Below are positions 11,708 through 22,052 of a DNA stretch of 64,000 bases, piece after piece (the stretch's first letter is position 1; each line of letters opens with the position of its first letter). Both the position numbers and the translations under genes were made by a program. The notes under the pieces are model-generated. The model was not told where the DNA came from. It was given only the letters and a program-made list of their open reading frames with translations, and made no database searches. This DNA is from Agelas oroides. Its lineage: Eukaryota; Porifera; Demospongiae; Agelasida; Agelasidae. Location: assembly GCA_949130485.1 (NCBI GenBank), contig OX422184.1, positions 12,221,996 to 12,285,995 of the forward strand, in the 5' to 3' direction.

Positions 11708-12094
11708 CAGTGGCGGATTTAGAAATTTAGAAAGGGGGGTTCAGCCACTGGCGCGCGAAGCACACCTGAAAATTTTTGGGTTGCCACACCCACTTCTGGT
11801 CACGTGAATGCATTCATGACACATGCATGTAATTATTGGCTGACCTGAGTATTGAAGTATTGAGTACTGACTGGTAGCTGGAAGTCCGAACTGAATATCT
11901 CGAAGCAACTCTAGGCCTAGTCAAACGTCTGGAGATCAGTAAGGAACTGATACGTGAGTGTGTAACTGTGCCTAGTTGTTGTTGCTGCATGCCACTGCTG
12001 CATAATCATTTGATGGACTCGTGCAGTTATGTACGCAAAAATACACTACTAGCCGCCAAAGGGGGGTGCATTTGCACCCCTAAACCCGCCACTG
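11708..12094. mobile_element. Non-autonomous hAT element with 5-bp target duplication
   Basis: The ends are CAGTGGCGGATTTAG and the complement of CAGTGGCGGGTTTAG, both followed inward by G-rich tracts (GGGGGGT). CTATT flanks it on both sides (11703–11707 and 12095–12099). A CAGTGGCGG-type end is typical of hAT elements, and the 5-bp duplication matches the hAT5 group and the large element at 22684. No coding capacity is seen in the 387 bp. Confidence 0.75.
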
Positions 12095-12099
12095 CTATT

Positions 12100-12693
12100 T
12101 ATATATACAGAAAAGTCAGAGGCAAACATAACATTCATACGCTGTGCACTTAGTTGAGGGTGTTCATCGTGAACAACTGCTTCACCATTTATTTCAATCA
12201 CTACTGGTACTACTATGTGTATATGGTTAATGTAACGTGCATTGAGCTACAGTTAGCTTTGTTCTCCAAAACAGTTTTATTCCATCAATCAGCTCTTGCT
12301 TACTACGTGGTTTTACAGTGTAGGTGAGGAACTGCTTTAAGTGGCTCCAGAACGATCTATAGGTTTCAGATCTGGGGATTCAGCAGGTGTGTGCCACCAG
12401 TTTATACCTTCTTTCTCAAGGAAAGCTTTTGCAACACATGCTGATAAAACTAGTCTCAGGCATTCAAGTTGGGTCTATGCAAAACAGTTACTGTACTATA
12501 AATAGCTAGTCTAACATATCTCTGCACGTTAGTGAAAACTTATATAGCATCTCCCTGTAGCTAGCAATTAACACAAAAAGACTTAACTTGCTAGCTAGAC
12601 AAAGTCTGTAACTTTACCTGTTTTCTCCTTTCTGCAGTCTGGAGTCCCTTCATTCACAACACGCAAACAGACCCACGCGCGCCAGCACGCAGA
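12100..12693. other. No gene recognised
   Basis: AT-rich sequence with no motif-bearing frame. A CpG-rich run (CACGCGCGCCAGCACGC) leads into the next element. Confidence 0.3.
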
Positions 12694-13051
12694 CAGGGGT
12701 CTCAATACTTTCACGTCGTTTCATGCCCCCTCACGTGATACGTGTGGGTGGAGCGTGCATTGCGCATGCGTAGTGTAGTATGGCACTTGTATGATGGTTG
12801 AGCGGTACACATTAGACGGAAATGTGTGCATTGTCCTTCGAAATTGCTTGTGGTGTAATGGTTAGGGCTTGGTATACAGGTTAGGGTTAGGGTTAGGGCT
12901 AGGGCCAGGAAGTGGATTTTTAAAAAGTGACGAACACCTTGTGCGATGCCACTTGTGGCAATGTGGTGTAAGTGCGACGTAATGCGGCTTTCACCCTGCA
13001 CCTGGGTCATGTGACAGGGGACATGAAACGGCATGAAAGTAAGGGACCCTG
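12694..13051. mobile_element. MITE with ~45-bp imperfect terminal inverted repeats
   Basis: The left end CAGGGGTCTCAATACTTTCA pairs with the complement of the right end (CAGGGTCCCTTACTTTCATG), then CGTTTCATG and CCCCT on both arms. The flanks CACGCAGA and CAAACAGA agree at 6 of 8 positions, a possible diverged 8-bp duplication. CAGGG ends and 8 bp would fit hAT, but this is tentative. The telomere-like run at 12879 lies inside it. Confidence 0.6.
12879..12904 (+). repeat. Short interstitial TTAGGG repeat
   Basis: Three exact TTAGGG units are followed by CTAGGG. TTAGGG is the common metazoan telomere unit. Looser versions occur at 20600–20730 and 47105–47140. Confidence 0.75.
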
Positions 13052-13329
13052 CAAACAGAAATGGACGCACACAGACGCAAGCGGACGCATGCAGACGAAC
13101 ACAAAGCAAACTGCGTCCAGTGTGTGGGCGAACGCAACCTCAAGACGCGTCTGGGCGTTAGACGTTTGTTCAAGGACTTTCGGGACGTACTATAGCTATT
13201 CGCCCTGGGCCGTGATAACGCTTAGCCGTATCCGTGACGCCAATTGGCATCTATCGCGTTTTGTGACGTGTCCGTATGACGCCAATTGGCGCCTACCACG
13301 TATAATCGGTTAAACCTACCAACTCGTGA

Positions 13330-13730
13330 CGAAAACCAACAAAAGTTGCGGCGAAGAAAACGTGTGGAGCGTTTTACGGTAGTGGATCATGATTGGGGCA
13401 ATACCGGGTTTTTACCTCAATGGGTGCTTAGCAAAAGGTGATGATGATATGTGGTAGGAGTGACATCAAAATCACCTAGATTAATGTTGGATAAACTGTC
13501 AGCACCAAGAAACCTTCTGGAATTGCACAAAATCTCTCCAGATCATCTAACTGCCAATCACACGCCAGAACAAAAGCAGGTTCAGGAAAAGGCTGAGTTT
13601 CTCGCATAAAGTGTCCAAGAATGTCACCAATTTTAGCACTCTGCATCATAGCAAAGACTTGATCGGCGAGTGGATCGATCACACAGCGATTCCCGCAGGA
13701 CCACAAGCAAAGTGGGGGGGAGGAGTTCAC
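13330..13730 (-). pseudogene. Transposase fragment, MULE-like
   Basis: The minus-strand frame encodes DQVFAMMQSAKIGDILGHF, then QPFPEPAFVLACDWQLDDL and ERFC. After a one-base frame change it continues NLGDFDVTPTTYHHHLLLST and then KNPVLP. The order matches transposases in which an aspartate-containing D-x-T-F-N-L-G-D-F block precedes a G-P-x-x-I-H block, which I associate with MULE-like DDE enzymes of cnidarians and sponges. Here the D-x-T-F itself is altered at the frameshift. It is a truncated, inactive copy and the family name is from memory. Confidence 0.5.
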
Positions 13731-13860
13731 TCCTTCTAGTCACTTATATGTACAAAGTTAAATATTTAAGACAACAAATGTACAGACATGATATAAGAAT
13801 TATTAATCAAAGATTCTGCGGTGCCTCTTAGAGGCCCACTTTGAGACCGCTCTGGAGAGG

Positions 13861-14131
13861 TCAAATTTGGTACGTTCTGGGCCTTCTATCGAAATCCATA
13901 GAAGTGTGTCCAAAGATGAGACAGACGATTGTGCAAGTCTGTTTTTGTCGGGGATAGTGAACGCAGTCTGCGTGCACGTGCGGTATTCTCCGCCTCTGAA
14001 ATGTCCATGATAACAGGTCCTTCGGATGAAAGTGCTTCAGGTGAGTGTGGCAGAGAGTCGTCTCGCTTAGCCTTCTTGCTCGCATGCGCAGAATGGTCTA
14101 AGAAATCTGTGATTCTCGACGTCGACACCAT
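13861..14131 (-). CDS. Unrecognised 81-residue frame
   Basis: The frame starts MVSTSRITDFLDHSAHASKK and is rich in charged residues and Ser/Thr. It lies just upstream, on the same strand, of the MULE-like fragment and could be an N-terminal exon of that element. I see no diagnostic motif. Confidence 0.25.
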
Positions 14132-14535
14132 ATTGCCCTACATCAGGCCACATGCAATCATGAATGACAATAAGTGGTAAAGAATAATTAAGTAGGCAAA
14201 GCCTAATAAGGGGGCGCAGTGCCCCGGTACCCCGCTTTAGGAGAAATACTGGATCACACCACCTTGTGACGAAACAGATGATGATGCCTTGGACTTACTG
14301 TGTATGTACGAAACCTACCGCTCATTTCGTGGTAGTTCACAAGGGCTTGATGCGTGCTGAACATCACCAAGCTCTCGTTAGACAATGACAAGCACCTGCT
14401 TTGGCCCATGTAGTTTACTCTGGGACTCAATGCCTGCTTTAGTACTTGGCAATGTTGGGTAGAATGGCTTCATGGTTTTGTCATTGCCATGTGGGGATAC
14501 TTTGGGAGTAAATCCTTCAGGGATTCGTTATGAAA

Positions 14536-15065
14536 CTAGGCAAAGATGATGGGGGTGTGTTGGACACACCCACTCATTAGTGAGCGTTCAATAGTCAGGG
14601 CCCTCCAAACCAGAAAACGCTCCTCCAGACTAAAAGCTGCCTGGTGAATCAGGCGATTAAACCCAATATCATCGACAACACTGAATGGCTGGTTGTCTAC
14701 AGCAATAAGCTCGGCAACTAACCTGTTAATTTCACGTGCTTTTGGATGGTCAAAACCAAACGGTTGATGTTTATCTACAACAAATTCAAGGGAAACTTGC
14801 CGGCGGCTAGGTCGACTTCTGCTCTGCTTATTCGCTTCCTCGCCAGTTTTAGCTTCCTCCTGCTGTTCAAATTCTTTGAATTGCGCTTGATGATGGGAGT
14901 GGAGGTGCTTCTTGAGGTTAGTTGTTGTGTACGTCTTTGCACTTTTTCCCCCTCTAGAAATTTTCTCTCTGCAGGTAGCACAAATGGCCTTCGATTCGTC
15001 AATGGCACAAATCGAGTAGAAGTTCCAAATACAACTCTTATGATTGGTACCAGTAGCCATACCAT
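14536..15065 (-). pseudogene. hAT transposase N-terminus with BED zinc finger, truncated
   Basis: Translation from the ATG at 15060 gives MATGTNHKSCIWNFYSICA, then a C-x2-C (ICATCREK) and TTTNLKKHLHSHH, the C2H2 pattern of a BED finger. After a polar linker it reads DNQPFSVVDDIGFNRLI, the block that follows the finger in ZBED/hAT transposases. The rest of the ~600-residue enzyme (RNase-H core, dimerisation region) is missing. The frame ends in a repeat shared with 31790–31875. A hAT-like end lies directly upstream at 15071–15112. This is a deletion derivative. Confidence 0.7.
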
Positions 15066-15070
15066 TAACT

Positions 15071-15112
15071 AGTGTCACACCGATACTGGCATCGGCATCG
15101 GTACCGGCGCCA
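15071..15112 (-). repeat. hAT terminal sequence next to the BED-finger ORF
   Basis: AGTGTCACACCGATACTGGC followed by ATCGGCATCGGTACCGG resembles the TAGTGTTGCACCGATAC-type ends of BED-finger hAT elements. It sits immediately 5' of the transposase start, as expected. Confidence 0.5.
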
Positions 15113-15399
15113 ACATTCAGTGTATCGGTACTGAATCGGTATCTGTTGATCTGGTTGTGGCAGTACCGGAACTAATTAGTGATACTAAAGTTAAATTAGT
15201 ATGCATGCACGTGGCACGCAGCCCTGACGTTCCCAGCTAGCATCGTTCGTATGAGCATCGCTTGGCATTCATGACCCACAAATATGCCCAAACATAAAGC
15301 CAAAGGACTTTTAATGAGATTCATAGCTTTATGATGACATGCATGACACACCTGACACGGGTTACAGTCAGTGAAGGGTTTGACAGAGGCCTAAGGCTA

Positions 15400-15660
15400 A
15401 ATTCAAGTTTAGCCTGCCAGCTACTTCAAAACTCCTGACTCCAAATTTCGGCTCTTTTACCAACACTTAACTGTTTAACAACCGTAGGCTATTTACTGGA
15501 AGTGCTTATTAGGCTATGGATACCTTCCATGGTCCGTATTTTCACTTCTGCTTGTGGAGCTAGCACCGGAAACTTGACTCAAAGCTTCACTGACATGTTC
15601 TCTGTAGGTTCATGACCTTGGACACACCCACTCATTAGCGGGCGTTCAATAGTCAGCTGC
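15400..15660 (+). repeat. Copy of a dispersed repeat (also at 31640–31875)
   Basis: TAGGCTATGGATACCTTCC, GTTCATGACCTTGG and CACTCATTAGCGGGCGTTCA align with 31640–31830, and the last part also aligns with 14556–14600 inside the hAT frame. It probably represents internal hAT-element sequence carried by deletion derivatives. Confidence 0.6.
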
Positions 15661-17270
15661 ACGATGGTGGAAGGAACGGTATCATTTTCTGTACTAAAAG
15701 ATGACTTCATCCAATACTCCCCAGGGTGTGGCACAATCTTACCACCATCTCTCCTTCACCGAAATTGATCCAGTTTGCGGTGCTAATTAAAACTGGTTTA
15801 CCAGCAGAGCCCAGAGTCTTTCTTTTGAGTGTAAAGCAGGTGAAGGTGTGCCTTGCTATTCATGTCTAGTTCCTTGCTTGAGGGCCTTGGATAAAGCTTT
15901 GTATCTTAGTAGCACTTAACCCTAAAGGTTCTAGCCATGCAGGTAGATCTGACACCTCTCTCAAAGTGATACAAAAGTTTCTCTGCTATTTCTGATGGTT
16001 TTGATTGGTCATCAATTATGAAGCCCAGGGTTGTTTTACTGACAAATTTAACTGCCTGTGTGTCGGTGATCGATTTTACTTGCTCTGCAAACCAACTACA
16101 GATACAGTTTTCTTGACATGAATGTCAAGATCTTCTGAATCAGCCTGCAGTCATAGAATTCTTCAAGTTTGCGCATTAGGTATGCATCAATCTGTACAAA
16201 TGCAGACATGATCATTGTAAACTATGAGAGATCTGCGCAAAACTAGCTTTGTTCCAAGGTATCTCCCTACACCTCGACGAAAAATGAGGAGGAGAGGTTA
16301 GTCGTTAAAATGGCCAACGCCAAGGGTTACTATCTCCTGTACAGTAGTTCAGGACACAGGCATGAAGTAAGCTTCACACTAAATCATGAGCTGAATGTTG
16401 GTGTTTATGAGTGCCGTTTATGCCCTTACTCGAGTGATTTCAATCACTGTCCACGAACAAAGAACTGCCCAATAATCTTACCCAAACCCTGGCTTCCTAC
16501 TAGTAAGGCCAAGTTTATCATCCCCCGCCCTCATGCTTTTTGGAACCTGCTTCGCTGGCCATTATTTATCGATCTCACATTCTGTACGCGTCGATGCTGG
16601 TGATTTACATGTTGCTTTGCGACTCAGCGTACTGCAAAACAGGTAGATGTCTCCCTCCCGAAAATATCACAGCACTTACCCACAGACATTAATTCCTTCA
16701 CAGGGAGCATGGCCTTTCGAGTCCAGGAGCCAAACTTTATTGCGGTTGGCGAATAATGGTATAATGGTAATGGCTGACCCGTACAAACATTAGAGAAAGT
16801 TCCTGATGAGAGAAACTAATATATAACAAATAGACCGTCCAACACCCCAAGTACCGCAATCTTCACACTTCCGCATGATAGCCCATCATTCTGCATTTTG
16901 CAGACACCTTGTTCAACTTTACTCTTACTGAATAACTATACTTGCAGATAGCTATACTTAGGTATCTAAACAGTATGGAATTGCATGGCTACCTAGCAAA
17001 AATCAGCACTCTGCTACCAAAATATAGCCGAAATCATATTATATAAAATTTACCTGAGAGGCTGACGCGTGACAAGAAATGACTGTATTTCTCAAGGAAT
17101 CCCACAGCGAGATCACCCACGCCTTTCTTCCTCGCCTGGAGCAAGTGTTTAGATAATATCCTTCACTGTGAATAAAAGCGGCAATTATACGAGTCATCGC
17201 AAAGCCGAGCACGAGTGCAAAAGTGTATATACTACTGAAAACACATACTAGAAATACACTGACATGCGGA
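15661..17270. other. Weak coding remnants only
   Basis: On the minus strand, 15700–16230 gives interrupted protein-like pieces (for example FVQIDAYLMRKLEEFYDC and FIIDDQSKPSEIAEKLLYHF) with many stops, suggesting an old pseudogene. On plus, 16310–16603 is an open frame with C-x2-C (YECRLCPY) but no further support. I assign no function to either. Confidence 0.3.
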
Positions 17271-17273
17271 ATC

Positions 17274-17585
17274 TTACCCAAGATCCGTACCGTCAAGCAA
17301 TGTAATAGTGCACGTGTATCCAGACAAAGGACCAGCATCTTTTTCCTCACTGCTGATATCAATCTTGAAGTTGCTTAGTGCTCTGAAGGAGTTTTCCTTG
17401 TAAATTCCGAACCTATTTCCTTGTTCGACAACATCAATAAAATACTCGACTTGGAACTCTTCTTCCACATCGTCGTCCATCTTGTCATCCAGCCACATGT
17501 GGTTGTCATCTACACGCATGCGTGTGACTACCAAGCTGTAGACAGCGTGCTGCGCGTGTTTCAATCCGTCCACATTGGACTTTGA
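17274..17585 (-). CDS. Exon candidate ending in a clear donor
   Basis: The minus-strand frame reads NVDGLKHAQHAVYSLVVTR, MRVDDNHMWLDDKM, an acidic stretch, VEYFIDVVEQGNRFGIYKE, ALSNFKIDIS and GYTCTITLLDG. It ends at a good donor (CTTGG|GTAAGATT). It is open upstream of the first possible start, so it may be internal. I recall a similar block (EYFIDVVEQGN-x-FGLYK) in sponge proteins that also carry DUF3987-type regions like 8134–8409. That link is inference and no second exon was identified. Confidence 0.4.
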   Translation of the reverse strand, partial: SKSNVDGLKHAQHAVYSLVVTRMRVDDNHMWLDDKMDDDVEEEFQVEYFIDVVEQGNRFGIYKENSFRALSNFKIDISSEEKDAGPLSGYTCTITLLDGTDLG

Positions 17586-17624
17586 TGGATTCCAAAGGGA
17601 AAGCCAAGCGAAAGCGTCCGCCTT

Positions 17625-17966
17625 ATGATACTAAAACTGGCTCAAGCTGTGTCTAAAAGGAGGAAGCAGCACGCAGATTTGAAAGCTGAGCTAGAGAAAG
17701 CTGTTTGTAAAGATATTGCAAGTTCGTTGTTAGCTTCTGATGACGTTTTGCGGTGTGGCTTGAATAGTGACGCTATTGAGGTTCTGTTGATTGCTACAGT
17801 TGGTTTGGAAGGACTAATCAATTTACAACATGCAATGTCAGTGGTTCCCAAGAATGTTCCCAACAGGTTCACTCGCATGTTTTCAATGTTGACGAAACAA
17901 ATTAGAAATGTGTCAAATGTGGACAGAATCAAGAGGTGTATTCAATGCTTGAGAAGCTGTGTGTAG
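17625..17966 (+). CDS. Unrecognised 113-residue basic/helical frame
   Basis: It starts at ATG 17625 and reads MILKLAQAVSKRRKQHADLK, then a helical, leucine-rich remainder with a few Cys near the end. It is head-to-head with the exon candidate on the other strand, with only tens of bases between them. An alternative ATG at 17584 opens a different, shorter basic frame. The length and composition are compatible with a real first exon, but I see no motif. Confidence 0.3.
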   Translation: MILKLAQAVSKRRKQHADLKAELEKAVCKDIASSLLASDDVLRCGLNSDAIEVLLIATVGLEGLINLQHAMSVVPKNVPNRFTRMFSMLTKQIRNVSNVDRIKRCIQCLRSCV

Positions 17967-18076
17967 TTGAAGGGTTAGTGTCTGTGGTACATCTGGTCCC
18001 TTATAAAACATCACGATCCAATAACCATCACAATAATACACACTTACTGGTCCTGAGATGGCACAAAAGCAAGCAC

Positions 18077-19618
18077 TTAAGGTTGGACAACCTTGAATCA
18101 CAAATCTCCGAGTCATGTGGATGGATGGATGGGTAATGTCTAAGTGTACACAAGATTCACAAAAAGTTTGTACCAAACTGCTTTCTCTACCTGATAATAC
18201 CAAAAAAATCAATTTTTATATAGTCCCTCAGCTAAAATAGAAATTTGCACACACCTCCACTCAAACCAACCAAAACTGAGCCCAGTTTCAGAAAGCCCCC
18301 TACAAAACTATGTATGCTTTTTCCCGCTCACCTCCAGGCTAGGGAGTTATGCCCACAAACCTACTCCCTGTTATTGCCCCTAGAATGGAGCCAAGTTACA
18401 CACATTCCCGCTAGCATATAATCGGGCGGGGCCTACAAGCCAGCTTTCTACAGTACCTTTGCCAGACAACTGTGTGATGATACCCATCCTCCAGAATAGC
18501 TCTCAGGCGCATTAAGGACCGGGTCCAGCTGTTTTGCGCGCGCTGCCTAAATTACCCTTGGGGCGGGCGTTACGTATCATAAACAGGAAGGCGGCTGTAT
18601 CTATGTACACATGCGGAACCTTGGAATGCAATTAAGTACCATCGCTATTGCGGTACCGATGGACCGTTTTAGGCATGTACTCTTCCTAACAGTCTTGTCC
18701 TTACCTCGTTCGACTAAACATAATGCGATGCGCAGGTCTGTAACACTAAAAGTCGTTCTGCAAAGCGCTTTCAGCAATTTTCAAAGCGTCTATAGTGGAG
18801 TCACGTGCACCATGTAGGGTAGCACCTGCCTTGAATAAGCCGCATAATGGCCGCTTGGCAGCTAATTTTTCGGAAGTAAGTCATGCCGAATTCTTCAGAA
18901 GAGAACTGGAGTGTAATATTGGGTTCGATGGAGAAGAATTCAATTGTCTTTGAAGACGTATTCCTGTGGCTACCCACGGGATTTGGTAAGTCCATCTGCT
19001 ACGAGACTCTGCCGTTTGTTTTCAACTACAAGCACAGTGACGGTGGAACTGGCGGTGGTTGTAGTGTAGTCCTTGTCGTGTCACCCCTTGTGTCTCTGAT
19101 AATGGAAGCCATCGCCGCGTAAACACAGCTGCCACACTGCAAGCCGTATATCTAGTTTGGTTATTTCTCTGCATAACCACGTGTAACTTGTCCACAATCG
19201 GACTCGTTCGCTGAAGATTTCCGGAATCGTTCGCGCATGCGCAAACAGTGGATACCAGACCACTTTTCCCTCCTCCCACGTGGCCTGGGTACGAGGCTAT
19301 GCACTGATATACCCCGAGGGAGGGGCTTGGTACAGCTAAGCTAGAAAAACTTTTTAGTGTGTCTTTATAAAAAATTTTGTAGGGTGTTGGAGGATTTCTT
19401 CAAAGTTCCGCCCAGCCACATGAAAGTGCCGCCAAACCGCTACAAAGGGCCGCAGGCCACGTCAAAGGGATACGCCCTCCTTGTTGATTCCGGTTGCCAC
19501 CACGGGAAAATGTAAGCAAGCCAATGAATTTCAATCGCGCCATTATGGTCACCCGACCTCATTAATTATTCACGAGTGGAACCGGCCCGATTCACGATTC
19601 AAGGTTGTCCTACCTTAA
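18077..19618. mobile_element. TTAA-target transposon, copy 1, with foreign interior
   Basis: TTAA flanks both ends (18077–18080 and 19615–19618). The terminal inverted repeat is GGTTGGACAACCTTGAATC on the left and the complement of GGTAGGACAACCTTGAATC on the right. Sequence 18081–18503 aligns with 20745–21300 of copy 2 (copy 2 is longer there), and 19381–19618 aligns with 21407–21637. Between 18503 and 19381 it holds sequence absent from copy 2, including a RecQ-like helicase fragment. A strict TTAA target is known for piggyBac and Kolobok. No transposase is visible, so the superfamily is open. Confidence 0.8.
18883..19122 (+). pseudogene. RecQ-like helicase fragment (motif I region)
   Basis: The frame contains LWLPTGFGKSICYETLPFVF, the Walker A region (G-F-G-K-S) as in RecQ helicases (P-T-G-x-G-K-S), and VVLVVSPLVSLI, the motif Ia region. 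The frame ends soon after with MEAIAA and a stop where RecQ would continue D-Q. About 80 of the several hundred expected residues are present. It lies inside the TTAA element and was probably captured or inserted there. Matching later domains of a similar protein occur separately at 30440–31640. Confidence 0.7.
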
Positions 19619-19620
19619 GC

Positions 19621-19998
19621 TAGCCTCGTTCCCAGGCCGTTCCCGCCTCTAGTTTTTGATCACTTGCAGTATAAAAACGGAGGGGAAGGCCTGGGAGAAA
19701 GAGTCACGTGCGTGACGTCAGATAGACGTGAGGGTAGACGTGAGGGGGGCGGTGCCCGACGAAGAATTTCAAGGTCCTTCTTGTAATATCTTGTCCAAGA
19801 ACTTGAGACTGTAACATTCGAAAGACAGCGTCAATACAGTTCGTTGTTTGGTAGACTTGAGGCTGATCAATGCAAAGTTTGCGAGTTACAATGATCGGGC
19901 ACCGTCACGCACGTGACTCTTTCTCCCAGGCCTTCCCCTCCGTTTTTATACTGCAAGCGACAAAAACTGGAGGCGGGAACAGCCTGGGAATGAGGCTA
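19621..19998. mobile_element. MULE-type MITE with ~95-bp TIRs and 9-bp target duplication
   Basis: Arms begin TAGCCTCGTTCCCAGG (left) and the complement of TAGCCTCATTCCCAGG (right) and stay alike for about 95 bp, through a GTATAAAAACGGAGGGGAAG tract to AGTCACGTGCGTGAC. ACCTTAAGC flanks it exactly on both sides (19612–19620 and 19999–20007). A 9-bp duplication with long inverted repeats is the usual signature of Mutator-like elements. It inserted across the right TTAA border of copy 1, so it is younger than that element. Confidence 0.8.
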
Positions 19999-20007
19999 AC
20001 CTTAAGC

Positions 20008-20740
20008 CGCATTTCTAGATCAAACTGATGAATGTTCCATGTCTCACTAGCCTTGAATTCAACCCTACCCAGGATCTTAATGAACTGACAGCACACTACA
20101 AATGATACTCATGATGATCTACGTAAACTAAACTTCCCATTGAATAGGTCACCAAATGTAATGCTGCTCACGACTGCTACACAGGGCTATCACAAATGGC
20201 TCATCACTTATTCATGAGGAGACAGATACACTGAATTCCAGCCAAGTTTACGATCCTTTAATGAGATTCATTGATCCAAATTGGGACACTAACAACACTC
20301 ATGAGTCCCAAGATAGGGTTAGTGAGATCCATGATCCTAGGTTCTTAGGATTAAATGCTTGGGACACACACTTATGAATAATCCATGTCACATACCCCAT
20401 GTTTTCAACCTAGCACCAAGCTGCTGAACAAAAAGGCCACTAAGGACATTCATGATGAGTCAACATTCCCATTGGACAGATGATTGAACCCAGTGATATT
20501 CATGATCACTGGAGAGGGCTAAACAACCCTAATTAATATTCATGACATGACAAAGAACTGGATTTCAGCCTTTGTATGCTGAGCTTTAATTACATTCATG
20601 GGCTCAAATAGGGTTAGTGAGTTTTGGGTTAATGAAAATAGGGTTAGGATTTGGGCAAGGGTTACGAAGTTTAGGGCTAGGGCAAACTTCAGGGTTAGCA
20701 TGCTTAGGGGTTAGGCTTAGGCTTAGGACTAAAATGTGCT
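20008..20740. other. Non-coding; degenerate TTAGGG-like tract
   Basis: Repeated ATTCATGA words occur at 20210–20600. From 20600 to 20735 there are scattered TTAGGG, TTAGGC and TTAGGA units. No coding frame of note. Confidence 0.4.
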
Positions 20741-21637
20741 TTAAGGAAGGACAACCTTGAATCACAAATCTCCGAGTCATGTGGATGGATGGATGGGTAA
20801 TGTCTACCTGATAATACCATAAAACTCAATTTTAATATAGTCCCTCAGCTAAAATAAAAATTTGCACCCTCTCCAAGGCTCCATCCCCAGTCTGACCACA
20901 TCATCAACACACACACAAAACAAGTAAAAACTTTACGCATGGATTTGTCCTGGGACCACTTCAATTCCAGTCTACAGGCCAAAGCACACATTTGACCTCA
21001 AAAACAGTAATTTTGGCTATGCTGGCTTTCAAGAAAAATTCGAAACACCTGCATTCAAACCAACCAAAACTGAGCCCAGTTTCATAAAGCTCAACTCACC
21101 CCCTACAAAACTATGTATTGTTTTTTCCCGCTCACCTCCAGGCCAGGGAGTTATGCCCACAAACCTACTCCCTGTCATTGCCCCTAGAATGGAGCCAAGT
21201 TACACACATTCCCACTAGCATCAAATCGGGTGGGGCCTACAAGCCCGAAAAGCCAGCTTTCTACAGTACCTTAGCCAGACAACTGTGTGATGATACCCGT
21301 CTTCCAGGATGGCTCTCTGCCTTTCCAGCACACTCAAACATTCAAGCCCACTCAGGCAAGCTTTGCACACACAAATAGCCAACCATCATATTCAACGAGC
21401 TCGAGTGTTGGAGGGTTTCTTCAAAGTTCCGCCCAGCCACATGAAAGTGCCACCAGATCACTACAAAGGGCCGCAGACCACATCAAAGGGACACGCCTCC
21501 CTTGTTGATTCCGGTTGCCGCCATGGGAAAGTGTAAACAAGCAAATGAATTTCAATCACGCCATTATGGTCACCCGATCATTAATTATTCATGAGTGGAA
21601 TCGGCCGGACTCGCGATTCAAGGTTGTCCTACCTTAA
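20741..21637. mobile_element. TTAA-target transposon, copy 2
   Basis: Flanked by TTAA at 20741 and 21634, with inverted ends GGAAGGACAACCTTGAATC and the complement of GGTAGGACAACCTTGAATC. It is 897 bp long and collinear with both outer parts of copy 1. It probably shows the normal non-autonomous form without the helicase passenger. It has no coding region. Confidence 0.85.
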
Positions 21638-21802
21638 GTGTAAGAGCTGTTCCTTTATATACAACTATTCTATGTATGGAAAGAAACTGAGGGTGAGCTT
21701 TACTATTCCGAAGAACGCCATCTTATAGAGGTTTCAGATACTACCTACTGTGAAAGGGAGCGGGGTATGAATTTTTATGCAGTTTGAGGTATATATATAT
21801 TA

Positions 21803-21853
21803 TTTGATGGGTGAGAAGGCAATATGGCTGGATTTGCCTTCTCACCCATCAAA
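21803..21853. repeat. Perfect 18–20-bp-stem hairpin
   Basis: TTTGATGGGTGAGAAGGC at 21803–21820 is exactly complementary to 21836–21853. Two more inner pairs are possible, leaving an 11-nt loop. Confidence 0.85.
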
Positions 21854-22052
21854 CTAGGAATACGCATGCGCAGTGTATGCCTCACGCAGAAGAATATCCG
21901 GAAATATGCAAGTAGATATCCGTTGTAACCACATGTAGCGTGTAGGTGCTAGGTGCTGGGGACGAGGTATAGTGGTGAAGATGGCAAAGCGGTCATCTGA
22001 AGAGTTTCAGGAAGTGGCGAAGGGCATAGTAGTTAACATATTCTGGACGAAG

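Noticed and set aside
17560-17630. Bidirectional promoter between head-to-head exons
   Set aside because: The spacing is only tens of bases and neither frame has a proven start, so overlap or coincidence is as likely.
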